From contig JADJFC010000010.1 in assembly GCA_016708785.1 (NCBI GenBank), forward strand, positions 116,934 through 180,933: a DNA stretch of 64,000 nucleotides, read 5' to 3'. This DNA comes from Bacteroidota bacterium. GTDB lineage: Bacteria > Bacteroidota > Bacteroidia > AKYH767-A > 2013-40CM-41-45. Positions 28,722-38,553 of this stretch are shown piece after piece (the first letter of the stretch is position 1; each line of letters begins with the position of its first letter). Position numbers and translations under genes: made by a program. The notes under the pieces are model-generated. The model ran no database searches. It was not told the origin of the DNA and worked only from the letters and a program-made list of their open reading frames with translations.

Positions 28722-30196
28722 TCAACCCCGCAATTTCCCCAAAATCTCCACCATCCCCAAAGTATCCATCCCACAATACTCCCTCAAATCCCTCCGCGTT
28801 TGTTCCACATCCCCCACAAACTCCCCCATCACCATAGCCGCAAACACACCACTCGCCGTCCCGCCTTCCTGGATGTTGAGATTCGAATACGACAACTCCG
28901 GCACCAGTGCCGGTAAAACTTTTTTGATAGAGTAAGATCCTTGCATGGAAGGAGTATAATACCACCGCTGCTGAAATGGAATCATCAGATCTTTAAGGCG
29001 GGAAATGATGTTATTGATTGCGGTCTTGTATTTCGGGAATGACAATGCAAGTTCCGACAACTTTCCTCTTTCGAAACCGATGTTGTAGACGAGTATGTCG
29101 CCCGTTGTGCCGCAATCGGTGATCAACTTTTCAATGAATGGAATTCGTGGATCGGTGCCGTTTGCTTCGGCGAGGAATTCTTTGTGTTGTAACACTCCTT
29201 TTGCCGCCGGTAAAATGTGCAGCGAATACTGAAATACTAATTGCTGATACGGTTTGCTTTTGTTGAACACGGGAATTGCTGTTGCGAATGTTTCAAAATC
29301 CATGAAGTACAACGGATATTTTAAATCATTTACAAACTCTTTGATCTTCTTCTTGTCGATCGTGGTTGTAGTGTTCAATTCACTGTTCACTTGCATCCAC
29401 TGGTTTTCGTTCAGCGGATAATCGTCCGGGATGTCGATGAAGTTGATGATGTTCTTTTTGTAGAGCTCAAACTTTTTTGTATCCGTTAAACGTGCAATAT
29501 TGAAAACAGAATAGTCGGGGATATGTTGCCAGCAATGTCCGACGAAATCGCAGGCATACGGACTGCTGCAATGCGGACCGATATCTACATCGGAATCTTC
29601 TTCGCATACAACACCGCTTTCAATTCAGCAACTTTCGAAGGAATGCCGGGCAATAACTCCAGCACTCTATCTTTCACCGATGTAATTGTAAAAAGTTCAT
29701 GCACATCAATTGCGCCGTTCTTCTCATACTGATTATTAATATGAACGATTGAAATATCTTTCAACGCAATCCCCGAATTCGTGATCGCAAAATATTGTAT
29801 CGTCGCATCCAACTCATACGTCTCCGTCACACTCGTCGAACTTTTCACTTCATACCCCTTCCACCCGCTCTTGTCCTTCACCAAAATATCCAATGCCGCC
29901 AACACGCCATCAAATTGAAACGCCGCTTCGTAGATCACTTTCGTTCCCTTCGCAATCTCCTCCCTCGTCCTCACCACAGCTTCCTGAAAATCGAAAACAC
30001 TCACCGGCGTACAATCCACTCCACCCGGAAACAACTGCTGCGCCAACTCCCCAACTTTCTTCCCCTGCGTAAATATCGCCTGCACTGCCGCATCCGGTTC
30101 TTCCCTGAGCGCACGATTGTGCTTACTCAAATACAAAGCCTTCGTACACTGACAGCCCTTAAGAAAGGTAGATTTCGAAAGAATGTGTTTTTCCAT
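28722..30196 (-). CDS. DUF2779 nuclease with Cys cluster, frameshifted
   Basis: About 490 residues with one slip near 29600. The N-terminal half (29585-30196) is a PD-(D/E)XK fold like Cas4/AddB: LKGCQCTKALYLSKHNRALR with the first cysteines, LAALDILVKDKSGWKGYEVKSS with the ExK motif, and IQYFAI. Past the slip come three spaced cysteines (GPHCSSPYACDFVGHCW), which with the N-terminal one fit a 4Fe-4S cluster. The C-terminal half (28722-29396) is the DUF2779 domain with DEDD-like acids: YFMDFETFATAIPVF, ILVYNIGFERGKL and REYCGMDTLGMV. It thus pairs a Cas4-like nuclease with an exonuclease-like fold. The role is unproven; DNA repair or defence is plausible. Confidence 0.8.
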
Positions 30197-30611
30197 TTTA
30201 CGGGAATTACGGAATTTTCTTTTACGTAAAAAAGAAAATTATTTCAGCAGGGCTTTTGGAATTGGGCCGTGAAAAAAAACGTTAGTAAACGTCAGCAAAC
30301 GCTTTTAATCGACATTAATCCTTTGAAAATGCTTTTTTTACGAGGGGAAATGGCTGCTACTATTTTCTGATCGATAAATCGCTGTTTTTTTATTTGCGGA
30401 ATTTGCGGAATTTTTTCTTCGTGAAATAGCGTGGAAATGAGGTTTTGTTTTTTTGCGTGTGGCTATGCCGCGGGATTTTCTTTTTACGGTCGAAAAAAAT
30501 ATTCCGGAAAAAAATCTGCTACGATGTTTTCTTACCAACATACATTATATAGTCGTGGATCTTTTCCCTTCTCTGTTTTAAATCGATACAATTGTTAGCG
30601 GTAGTTTTAAT
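30197..30611. other. Intergenic region, nothing recognised
   Basis: AT-rich with several A and T runs. Short frames on the minus strand are basic and low-complexity, with no start signal. No repeat shared with the rest of the window was noticed. Confidence 0.4.
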
Positions 30612-32417
30612 CTACTTTATCAACAAAACCCGCAAATTCGTTGAAACTTCACCGGAAATAATTCGAATAATATAAACCCCCGAATAATTCTTGCCGAAGT
30701 CTATTAAAAAACTTGCTTCGTTTGCTGAGAAGTTTCCCTTAAATAGGGCTTCTATGTTTTGACCCATTTGATTCAACAACGAAACTTCTAAATCTTCGGA
30801 GTGAATTCCGTGAACAACTAAAATTCCATGATCAGAAATTGGGTTTGGTGTGAAGGTTGCGTCAATCGTTTTAAATGCTAAATTTTGGAGACCTACCGTT
30901 GTTAAAGGATAATCAGCAGAGAATGAATGACACCCATTTGAGTCAGTTGTTTCAACCGTATATGCGCCATTAATTAATGCTATATACGATTGGTTAACTG
31001 CTCCTGTAATTAAAGTAGTATCGACATACCATTGATATGTTGATGCAAAACTTGAATAAAGTGTATCCGAATTGTGTGTAATTGTTGGCTGGTTTGGAGT
31101 ATGAACCAAGATTGAAATTGTATCAGATATCGATTGGAGTCCCGAGGAATCAGTAACAGTTACAAAATAATCCCCGGTTGTTGTTATTGAAATAGCTTGT
31201 GTTGTATCACCGGTGGACCACAAATAATTATATCCACTTGCAGCAGCAAGTACGGTGGTATCGCCATAACAAAATTCAAGCGCGCCGATAATATCAACAG
31301 TCTGGTTCGGTAATAATCTGCCAAGAGAATCTGTTTTTAAAATGTAACCATAAGAAATGGTATCAGTAAATTGACCCACTATTATAAAACCTCTATCATC
31401 GCATTCTTCAAATCGAGATCCAGATCCTGTTGTTGGTCGATTATGAAATTGTGTCCATAATGAATCACCGGACGGAGAGATTTTATGAAGAGCCATTCCA
31501 TTTGCCGTGGAAAGCAATAGTACGGTACAACTATCATGCGTAGGAGTCATTGCAACAATATTTACACTATAACCCCAATCCAAGTACTTATCCCAGATAA
31601 TATTCAAAGTTGAATCCAATTTGGTTAGGTATGCAACGCCATAAGTTCCGGAATTTGGAGATAATTCAACTCCAAAAATATAATTGTCATCATTTGATGC
31701 ACAAGTAACCGATTGAAAAACCAATGAACCACCATAAGCTGTATCTGTAATTCTAAATGTGTGTGTATTCTGACCTGATGTATCAAATAGTAATAAACTA
31801 GCAGAAGCAGCCGCAACCCAATTAAAACTTGCAAGAAACAATTTATTATTTCTATCTATCGCCATTCCGTTAGGAGCATGGTTTCCGCCACCGGTTGCAA
31901 GCCAACTGTTAGTTGCGGGATAGCTTATTTTTTGTCCCTCTGTGCTATTTCCACCTCCTCCAAAAAAAGTTCCAATTGATATTATGAAATCGCCTACACT
32001 ATTCTTTAATATTATATCTGAACTTGGGCCGTTGCTCCCACCACCATAATAAATACTATCCACACTTTGAAAATTAGAGTCTAATAATAAATAGTATGCA
32101 GTAAAATTATTTCCAGTTGTATCATCAGAAGTTCCGCAAATTGCATATCCTCCATTTATATCGTCTATTGTGATGTCTTGCACAGCCACCTTATTATCCC
32201 TAAGTTTAGGAAAAAAAGTAGAAATAAGATTTCCATGGCGATCGATCTTGAAAATGAACCCCTCTTGTAATGAATCTCCACAACCGATAAAATTTCCGTT
32301 GTTAGCTTCTTCGATTGCACTAAAAGAGTTTAATGGATAAGTTCTTTCGAAGGTAACTTGGCCATAGAGACTGAGACTACACGTCAGGGTAGCCAAATGA
32401 AGTAGTATAGATTTCAT
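30612..32417 (-). CDS. T9SS-exported protein with delta-60-like repeats
   Basis: An intact 601-residue secreted protein. A signal peptide (MKSILLHLATLTCSLSLYGQ) is followed by repeated blocks of the GGYAICGTSDDTTGN / DSLFQSVDSIYYGGGSNGPS kind, in which records of the form 'D-x-G, then result text' recur every 50-60 residues as in propeller-like delta-60 families. An Ig-like part with YNYLWSTGDTTQAISITTTG and VTVTDSSGLQSISDTISI follows (about 385-440). The end is a T9SS sorting tail (ATFTPNPISDHGILVVHGIH, then YSGVYIIRIISGEVS). It is probably a surface or released protein. Function unknown. Confidence 0.85.
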   Translation of the reverse strand: MKSILLHLATLTCSLSLYGQVTFERTYPLNSFSAIEEANNGNFIGCGDSLQEGFIFKIDRHGNLISTFFPKLRDNKVAVQDITIDDINGGYAICGTSDDTTGNNFTAYYLLLDSNFQSVDSIYYGGGSNGPSSDIILKNSVGDFIISIGTFFGGGGNSTEGQKISYPATNSWLATGGGNHAPNGMAIDRNNKLFLASFNWVAAASASLLLFDTSGQNTHTFRITDTAYGGSLVFQSVTCASNDDNYIFGVELSPNSGTYGVAYLTKLDSTLNIIWDKYLDWGYSVNIVAMTPTHDSCTVLLLSTANGMALHKISPSGDSLWTQFHNRPTTGSGSRFEECDDRGFIIVGQFTDTISYGYILKTDSLGRLLPNQTVDIIGALEFCYGDTTVLAAASGYNYLWSTGDTTQAISITTTGDYFVTVTDSSGLQSISDTISILVHTPNQPTITHNSDTLYSSFASTYQWYVDTTLITGAVNQSYIALINGAYTVETTDSNGCHSFSADYPLTTVGLQNLAFKTIDATFTPNPISDHGILVVHGIHSEDLEVSLLNQMGQNIEALFKGNFSANEASFLIDFGKNYSGVYIIRIISGEVSTNLRVLLIK

Positions 32418-32880
32418 TGCTTAGTTTTCAGTTTAGCGTTTTAACAATTATTTTATGAAATTATTTAAAAAAACGATATTCCAGCAATTATTTGAAATAT
32501 TAATTTAATTTACTGCTGAATTTTAATCACGTTTGGCTTTTTCTTGCTTCTAATGCGTTTTTTTTAGTTTCTTCCAAAAAACATTAAATCGATATTGCAT
32601 TCCTAAAATTAATTTGTAAACTTCTTCTCAGATTATTCAATAAAGTATTTTAAAAATAAATTTATATTCTCTTTCAATTGTGTTATCATAATATAAAAAT
32701 AAGTATTTAATTATTCTAAAAATTGTATTTAATAAGTTGAGCACAATTGATAAAAATATGTAAAAGGAAGGGTCTTTAAGCACAAATTGAATTTTTAATC
32801 AAGAAACTTAAATTAGATTTTAATAAAGTACAAATAGTAAAATTTTAATTCTCAATTATAAATTATAAAAACAAATTAAA
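32418..32880. other. AT-rich divergent intergenic region
   Basis: This 460-bp gap lies between a minus-strand gene and the plus-strand gene row that follows, so it should hold promoters for both. TTCAATTGTGTTATCATAAT at about 32673 matches the leader of the duplicated 80-aa genes (TCAATTGTGTTAAGGTCATA). No RNA gene is recognised. Confidence 0.4.
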
Positions 32881-33096
32881 ATGAGCAAAAAAATTACTGT
32901 TAAAACTTCTTCAGGGAATAAATATTATAAAATTTCTGAAATTAGTGGGTCTTATAAATGTTCAATTAACAACGGAGAAGTTTTTTTTGAGACTTGGACT
33001 GAAATTGGGAAAGCCAAACATTTTGAAGACGCCCTTTTAATTATAAAATCCCATGCAACTAAATATGGAAGTGTTTTGAAGACAGATATTGATTAA
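32881..33096 (+). CDS. 71-aa protein of unknown function
   Basis: A short basic protein, MSKKITVKTSSGNKYYKISE, then GSYKCSINNGEVFFETWTEI and HFEDALLIIKSHATKYGS. The ATG follows an AT-rich leader. It is first in a plus-strand row that continues with the zinc protein and the J-domain protein. It contains no membrane helix or signal peptide. The beta-beta-alpha feel of the sequence is only an impression. Function unknown. Confidence 0.6.
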   Translation: MSKKITVKTSSGNKYYKISEISGSYKCSINNGEVFFETWTEIGKAKHFEDALLIIKSHATKYGSVLKTDID

Positions 33097-33213
33097 ATGT
33101 CTGATTCGTTCAAAATATATTAACATTAGATAAAAAACAGGATTAATCTCGACTAATCCAACATACAAGAATTCGGTATTACAATTTTTTAATAATTTAT
33201 AAAAGAAGACAAA

Positions 33214-33393
33214 ATGACAACTAGATTAGTCCAAAACTATCCCGCCTTTATGGCAAACTCCTTTGAAAAACCACCAGGAACACCTGAAAACCCTCAAATA
33301 TGGACTTGTCCTTTATGTGCCGGTTCTGGAAAAGATAAAAATGGTAAAACTTGTAATAAGTGTAGTGGTTCAGGAAAAGTTAAAGACAAATAA
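33214..33393 (+). CDS. 59-aa CxxCxGxG zinc-finger protein
   Basis: A 59-residue protein starting MTTRLVQNYPAFMANSFEKP. The last 29 residues hold two CxxCxGxG motifs, CPLCAGSGKDKNGKTCNKCS and SGSGK, that is, half of the four-repeat zinc centre of DnaJ. An AAGAAG stretch precedes the ATG. The gene lies 89 bp before a membrane protein with a J-domain that lacks such a centre. A free-standing DnaJ-type zinc module beside a J-protein suggests a split chaperone, but that is inference. It is below the length most gene callers accept with ease. Confidence 0.7.
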   Translation: MTTRLVQNYPAFMANSFEKPPGTPENPQIWTCPLCAGSGKDKNGKTCNKCSGSGKVKDK

Positions 33394-33482
33394 ATTTCGT
33401 TTAGTGTACAGATTTATGCATATATAACTATTGATCGTGAGATCAAATATTCTACTTTTCAGTATTTTCAAATTCAAATTCG

Positions 33483-35960
33483 ATGGAACAATTAACATTT
33501 GACCAAGCAATTGAACTTTTAGAGATTACTAATATATCCAAACTAAAAAAAGAAGATTTAATAAGCCTAGAAAAAAAAAGTAAAAAACGTTGGCATCCCG
33601 ATAAGGTTGCTCATCTCAACGATCCGTTAATATCCAAAGAATATACTCAAAAATTTCAGCAAATTGAATTTGCCTGCAAATTGGTTTTTGAATTCATTAC
33701 AGGATCATATCATGCCGGTGAGCAGTTTTCGGGTAGCGGTCAATATGAAACTAACCAACCTGAAAACATCGACAGGAATAGTGCCAAGTTATATCAACAA
33801 TTAATTAAAGATGTTTGGGCTTCAATAAAAGAAGCAAAATATAAATGGTCAACAGAGGAATATACGATTAGTGATGGCCAAAAGCTTAAGGATCTATTAA
33901 ATGAAGATTTCAAGGAAGACATAGCAATATATTCTATAATTTCCTTTTATTATGGAATTACAACATTAGGTTTAATCGCTGTAATTGCAGCATTAATCAA
34001 TCCTATATTAGGCAATATTGCAGCAATCATTCTTTTTATTCAAGCTCTTTCATGCGTTTTTGGGTTTTTACCTCTTTCTAGATTTTGGTTGCCTCAAAGT
34101 ATAAATGATGTAATGATCCGATTTATAAATTTTGGATTGGGTATTTATGATTGGGCATCTGAACAATCACGACAAAAAGCTAATATACTTCTAATTCTTT
34201 TGGTTAACCTCCCGTTACTATTTGCCAAACTAATAAAATATGTGATTTTATTCCCACTCTATGAAATTGCTAAAGCACTTATTGGTGACAAGGTTATTGG
34301 CGTAGTAAAACAAAAAGTGAATTATTACGCAGACATAGCTGAATGGCACATTGAAGACTTGATAATAAAAGATGTATTTGAAATGACCCTTGAAGAGCTA
34401 GGGCACTTAACACATTTGTATCATGAATTTCTTGAATTCAATATAAACAATTATCGCTCTAATGCTCAAGGAAATCAATCTTCAAATCAAAATGGTAATG
34501 ATAAAGAAAGCCATTTTGAGACAGCTAATCAGGAAAGTTCAAACCAGTCAAATTCGGGTTTTGAAAACATAAATAATGTTGTAGATGATAAATCTAATTC
34601 AAGTGCCAACAACTACTGTAGTAACTGTGGTAACAATATTTCTTCTGATCAAAATTTTTGTTCTAACTGTGGTACATCTAATAATAAATTCTCAAATAAT
34701 TCAACATTTAACTCCCAATTTAGTGAGGAATCTAGTCAGAATTCATCGAAAAAATCAAATGCTAAAAAACCATTTTCCACTAATGAAAAAACTAAAAATG
34801 ACCGGTTACTAAATAGAAACCGCTTAAAAGGATTTGTTTTAATTTTGTTAACATTATTCCTTTCAATTATTGGTGGTTATTTAACATACAATTACTTCTT
34901 GCCCTCGTCCTATGAAAAGGCAATCACATCATTTAAAGAAGGAAAAATAAATGAAGCATTAGCTCTTTCACTGGTTGCAAATTTTGACCAACAAAATGGG
35001 AAACTTACATTATCTGAGGATGAAAAGGAAAAACTAAACTATATTCAAATTGCTTCAGAATCAATATTACAACAACACCAAATAATCCTCTCTGAAATTC
35101 AAAATTTACCAGATAAACCAATAGAATATATTTACGCTTCTGTTATTGAAATGGAAAACAATATTAGTAAACAAGGTATCTTAGAATCAAAGTTTGATAT
35201 CAACAAACGAATGGCTTTAGTTTCTTTACTTAATGCACACGATTCATTAATTCTACTTTCAATCAATAAATTTATATCAGAGTCAAATGTTGTTTATTCC
35301 TTGTCAAATGTACCATATGTATATGTAGGGCTTAATTCAATAAATTTGGATTCCCTTTTTTCTCTACTGAAGAATCCAAATGATCCATCAATTAAACAAA
35401 TGGGACTCCAAACTAGATCCAAGTTGCCTTTGCCACCGACAAATACAGCATTGTTCTTCTCTGATTTACATAAGGCTGATAGTTCTTTCAAAGAAAATAA
35501 TGATAGCTTGGCAAAAATACTATATGAAAGAGCTTTAACCTTTAAACCAAATGATGCTATCGCACTTAATAAATTATCCAAAGTTAATGAGCGATTAGCT
35601 TTAAAAGTCAAAGCCCCAATACTAACTTCAACAAATGAATCGAAGTCCAAGATTGTTGCTATTGAAATTCCAAAAGATATAGTAATTTCCTTTCAAGAAA
35701 GAACGGCTATTTCATGGACAAATTTAGGTTTTGGATGGGAATACGGAGTAACTATTCTAGAGAAAGATGCAGGAAACTCTGAAGTTTACTTTTCAAATAC
35801 AGAAAGTAGCCGTCTTGAATTGCCGATAAAAAACCTAATTGACAGTCGATTATATACAATTAAAATTGAATCTATAAATGATACTACTCTAGGGCCCGTA
35901 AAATCTAAATCGTTTAGCTTGGTTGGAAATGGTACTAAAATTGACCCCACATGCAAATAA
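33483..35960 (+). CDS. Membrane J-domain / zinc-ribbon / TPR protein
   Basis: An 825-residue protein with an unusual chain of parts. Residues 1-75 are a J-domain-like helix bundle with the HPD motif at 38-40 (RWHPDKVAHL), which would contact an Hsp70. About 135-255 hold three or four membrane helices (ISFYYGITTLGLIAVIAALI, IAAIILFIQALSCVFGF, NILLILLVNLPLLFAKLI). An Asn/Ser-rich linker (330-375) leads to a double zinc ribbon (YCSNCGNNISSDQNFCSNCG). A further helix (about 447-470, FVLILLTLFLSIIGGYLTYN) is followed by a TPR-like region and a fibronectin-like end (SWTNLGFGWEYGVTI). Its stop overlaps the next start by 10 bp. No known family has this order. Confidence 0.8.
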   Translation: MEQLTFDQAIELLEITNISKLKKEDLISLEKKSKKRWHPDKVAHLNDPLISKEYTQKFQQIEFACKLVFEFITGSYHAGEQFSGSGQYETNQPENIDRNSAKLYQQLIKDVWASIKEAKYKWSTEEYTISDGQKLKDLLNEDFKEDIAIYSIISFYYGITTLGLIAVIAALINPILGNIAAIILFIQALSCVFGFLPLSRFWLPQSINDVMIRFINFGLGIYDWASEQSRQKANILLILLVNLPLLFAKLIKYVILFPLYEIAKALIGDKVIGVVKQKVNYYADIAEWHIEDLIIKDVFEMTLEELGHLTHLYHEFLEFNINNYRSNAQGNQSSNQNGNDKESHFETANQESSNQSNSGFENINNVVDDKSNSSANNYCSNCGNNISSDQNFCSNCGTSNNKFSNNSTFNSQFSEESSQNSSKKSNAKKPFSTNEKTKNDRLLNRNRLKGFVLILLTLFLSIIGGYLTYNYFLPSSYEKAITSFKEGKINEALALSLVANFDQQNGKLTLSEDEKEKLNYIQIASESILQQHQIILSEIQNLPDKPIEYIYASVIEMENNISKQGILESKFDINKRMALVSLLNAHDSLILLSINKFISESNVVYSLSNVPYVYVGLNSINLDSLFSLLKNPNDPSIKQMGLQTRSKLPLPPTNTALFFSDLHKADSSFKENNDSLAKILYERALTFKPNDAIALNKLSKVNERLALKVKAPILTSTNESKSKIVAIEIPKDIVISFQERTAISWTNLGFGWEYGVTILEKDAGNSEVYFSNTESSRLELPIKNLIDSRLYTIKIESINDTTLGPVKSKSFSLVGNGTKIDPTCK

Positions 35961-37138
35961 AAATCCTGCTTTTGAAGCTTAAATATTTGTTGATTCTATT
36001 TCTGCTGAAATCAACACTGGGAAATGCTCAAAACATCTATATGATTGGAAATCTCAGAAAAACAGATGTAATCAAAGTTAAATTCCTTATGTCTGCAATA
36101 AGTGGAAATTTTGAACCCAGAAAAATTCAACTGTATAGTAATTCAACATTGTTTTACACCTATAAAAATAACGAGGATAATATATTGACTAATGGAGGAC
36201 TCGATAGTGCTCTAAACTATTTGACAATTTTACATTCTACAAATCCACTATTCACTCCAAGTGCAAAAGAAATTCAAATTGAAAAGGAACGAATATTATC
36301 AAAAAATTCCGGTAGGTCCTTGTGGACATATGATAAAAGTGATTTGCCAAAGTCTCCGGGTATTCATAATGATTTTAATACCCTTCAAAATGATTTAGCT
36401 AACCGAGATTACATTAACCATAAGATTGTTGTCTTGTTGGTTTTAGCAAAAGAAAAACCGGAAGTGAAAATTAATTATCCGGAAGATAATCAAATTGTAT
36501 CTTCAAAAATAGTTGAGGGAGTTTCCAATAGCATTGATTCAGTCACGCAAGTTTTTGTCAGGGTTAACAAAAACAATTGGTTTAAAGCGACAGGAACTAA
36601 CAATTGGAAAGTTGAACTTCCCCTTGAAACTTCATTAAATACAATTGAAGCAATTTCTATAGATATTTATAATGATACATCTATTACAAAATCAATTACC
36701 GGAGTCGTTTACAAAGAAAAAACTCCAGCTGAAGTTTCATATATATCGCCGAATAAAAGCAAAAATGTTGTAGCTAAATGCATAAGATCTAATGGATATT
36801 GTTATAATTTTAAACTTTCTGTCGATTCATTAATTGATGTAAAGAATCTTTCTATCGTTGTAGAAGATAAAGATACAATAGAAATAACCCGTGTGGGCAT
36901 TAGTACATTACCACTTGATGCTATATTAAAAATTTCAGGTTTTAATAATTATTGCTTTTTTACAGCTTATTCTATAACCGGATCGCACAATGTCTGTTTA
37001 ATTAATGTTGAAGACGATTACTATTTCAGAATTATATATAATGGTGAAGAGAAAGTAAAGCTCCCTGAAAGGATTAAAGTCCATTTTTCCTCATTTAACA
37101 CCGAATCCGACCAACATGAACCATGCAATTGTGAGTAA
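35951..37138 (+). CDS. Secreted protein, operon partner of the J-protein
   Basis: 395 residues: a signal peptide (LKYLLILFLLKSTLGNAQ), an N-terminal helical domain (NSTLFYTYKNNEDNILTNGG, YLTILHSTNPLFTPS) and a bacterial Ig-like part (VKINYPEDNQIVSSKIVEGV, VFVRVNKNNWFKATGTNNWK). A beta-rich end has several cysteines (CIRSNGYCYNF, NNYCFFTAYS) and closes EPCNCE. The start lies inside the last codons of the J-protein gene (10-bp overlap) and the stop overlaps the next gene by 23 bp, so translation is coupled. Family unknown. It probably acts in the periplasm or at the outer membrane with its neighbours. Confidence 0.75.
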   Translation: MQIKILLLKLKYLLILFLLKSTLGNAQNIYMIGNLRKTDVIKVKFLMSAISGNFEPRKIQLYSNSTLFYTYKNNEDNILTNGGLDSALNYLTILHSTNPLFTPSAKEIQIEKERILSKNSGRSLWTYDKSDLPKSPGIHNDFNTLQNDLANRDYINHKIVVLLVLAKEKPEVKINYPEDNQIVSSKIVEGVSNSIDSVTQVFVRVNKNNWFKATGTNNWKVELPLETSLNTIEAISIDIYNDTSITKSITGVVYKEKTPAEVSYISPNKSKNVVAKCIRSNGYCYNFKLSVDSLIDVKNLSIVVEDKDTIEITRVGISTLPLDAILKISGFNNYCFFTAYSITGSHNVCLINVEDDYYFRIIYNGEEKVKLPERIKVHFSSFNTESDQHEPCNCE

Positions 37139-38528
37139 CCGCTTATTTATCCTTTTATTGGGTATTTTATATTCTTCATTCTATTGTGATAACGCATTTT
37201 CGCAAATAGTTAATTTGGAAAATGATTATATGGAATCGATTACAATTCCAAAAATTGACGATGAAAAAATAAAAATCTTTATTTTCTCAAAAGCAGGAAA
37301 TAAAAAACCAGAATTGTTGAGATTACAAAACAATTTAAATGCGCTTGAAGCGCTAAACTTAATTGACTTTGAAAGATTCACAATTTATAACTTCTCAATC
37401 GTGAGTAATGATACAAATGAAGTCTGTGTAATTAAAAATTTAACTTTAGATGGCGATGAATTGTTACCTAGCTTTAATTATGATCCCTATTATATAATCC
37501 TCAAAACCAATAATACATATACTGAATATATATCTTCGAAACCGGAAATAAATAAATCACAGTCAATTTCATATGTTACTAATAAACAGAGTGGGAAAAC
37601 TCAATTTGTGAACTTCGCAGACGATAGAGTTTTAACAAATTTAATTCGATCCAGCATTATTAGCCAAAATGATAGTTTATTACAAAGTCGTATATCGATT
37701 CTGGAAAGCAAAGTAATAACCGATTCTCTTTTTCTCGCTAACAAAAGCACAATCTTAAAAAATGAACGTTATTTAGGAATACAATATTCTATTCCAATTG
37801 TAGATTCATTATCCGGAATGAGCGATTCAGAAATTGAGAAAACAATTTTGAATAACTTTTCTTTATCATTCACTTACTTATCCATTCCGGTTGCTAAAAA
37901 AATTGGCTTCAAAATCAATTTACAGTTTAACAAAACTACTATTCAACTAAAGAACAATGTAAACATTATTGATTACACAAGTAGTACTAATTCGGATTCT
38001 TTAGGAAATGAATATCAAGAAACAATAATTGCTAATAAAGTTGAGGAAAAGATAGAATTACAAACAATATGTTTTGCACCTCAAATAGTTTATAAAATAA
38101 AACAGCTCCATCCTGGTTTAGAAATCTATATCTGTCCCGGAATAAAATTTGCCACGGTTTTATCAGCAAATTACTCTGCTAACAAAGGATATCTAACATA
38201 TGGGGGGAGATATATACAAGGGGGAGTAGATACCGTGTTTAATGGCGAAACTCTTGTAAATACTTCATTAAACCATCTGCAAATGAAAGATGTAAATGTT
38301 TCGTTATATTTACCTGTAAATGCGTCATATCATATTTATAAAAATTGGTATTTCAACCTTGGTTTGAGCTATGAGATTGGCTTTACAAATATTTTAATAA
38401 ACGAACGTAGTGATAAATTTATCACTTCTGACCCAAATGAATACAACAGTTTTTTGTATCGCCAAGATAAGATTAGTGTGAATTGTTTAAATCTTGGTCT
38501 TGGGTTTTCTTACAGGTTATCTCAATAA
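37116..38528 (+). CDS. Probable outer-membrane beta-barrel protein
   Basis: 470 residues. After a signal peptide (NRLFILLLGILYSSFYCDNA) comes a periplasmic-looking part of about 190 residues. The C-terminal half has alternating beta strands with aromatic ends (FSLSFTYLSIPVAKKIGFKI, LQFNKTTIQL, YKNWYFNLGLSYEIGFTNI), and the last strand is CLNLGLGFSYRLSQ. That layout resembles OmpA/PorT-type barrels with an N-terminal plug or partner domain. Overlap with the upstream gene puts it in the same operon as the J-protein. It could be the outer-membrane part of an envelope complex. This is inference. Confidence 0.7.
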   Translation: MNHAIVSNRLFILLLGILYSSFYCDNAFSQIVNLENDYMESITIPKIDDEKIKIFIFSKAGNKKPELLRLQNNLNALEALNLIDFERFTIYNFSIVSNDTNEVCVIKNLTLDGDELLPSFNYDPYYIILKTNNTYTEYISSKPEINKSQSISYVTNKQSGKTQFVNFADDRVLTNLIRSSIISQNDSLLQSRISILESKVITDSLFLANKSTILKNERYLGIQYSIPIVDSLSGMSDSEIEKTILNNFSLSFTYLSIPVAKKIGFKINLQFNKTTIQLKNNVNIIDYTSSTNSDSLGNEYQETIIANKVEEKIELQTICFAPQIVYKIKQLHPGLEIYICPGIKFATVLSANYSANKGYLTYGGRYIQGGVDTVFNGETLVNTSLNHLQMKDVNVSLYLPVNASYHIYKNWYFNLGLSYEIGFTNILINERSDKFITSDPNEYNSFLYRQDKISVNCLNLGLGFSYRLSQ

Positions 38529-38553
38529 CAACTAAATAATAAATTTATACATT

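Noticed and set aside
30338..30541. Basic 67-codon minus-strand frame
   Set aside because: Low-complexity, Lys/Arg/Ser-rich text in an AT-rich gap with no start signal.
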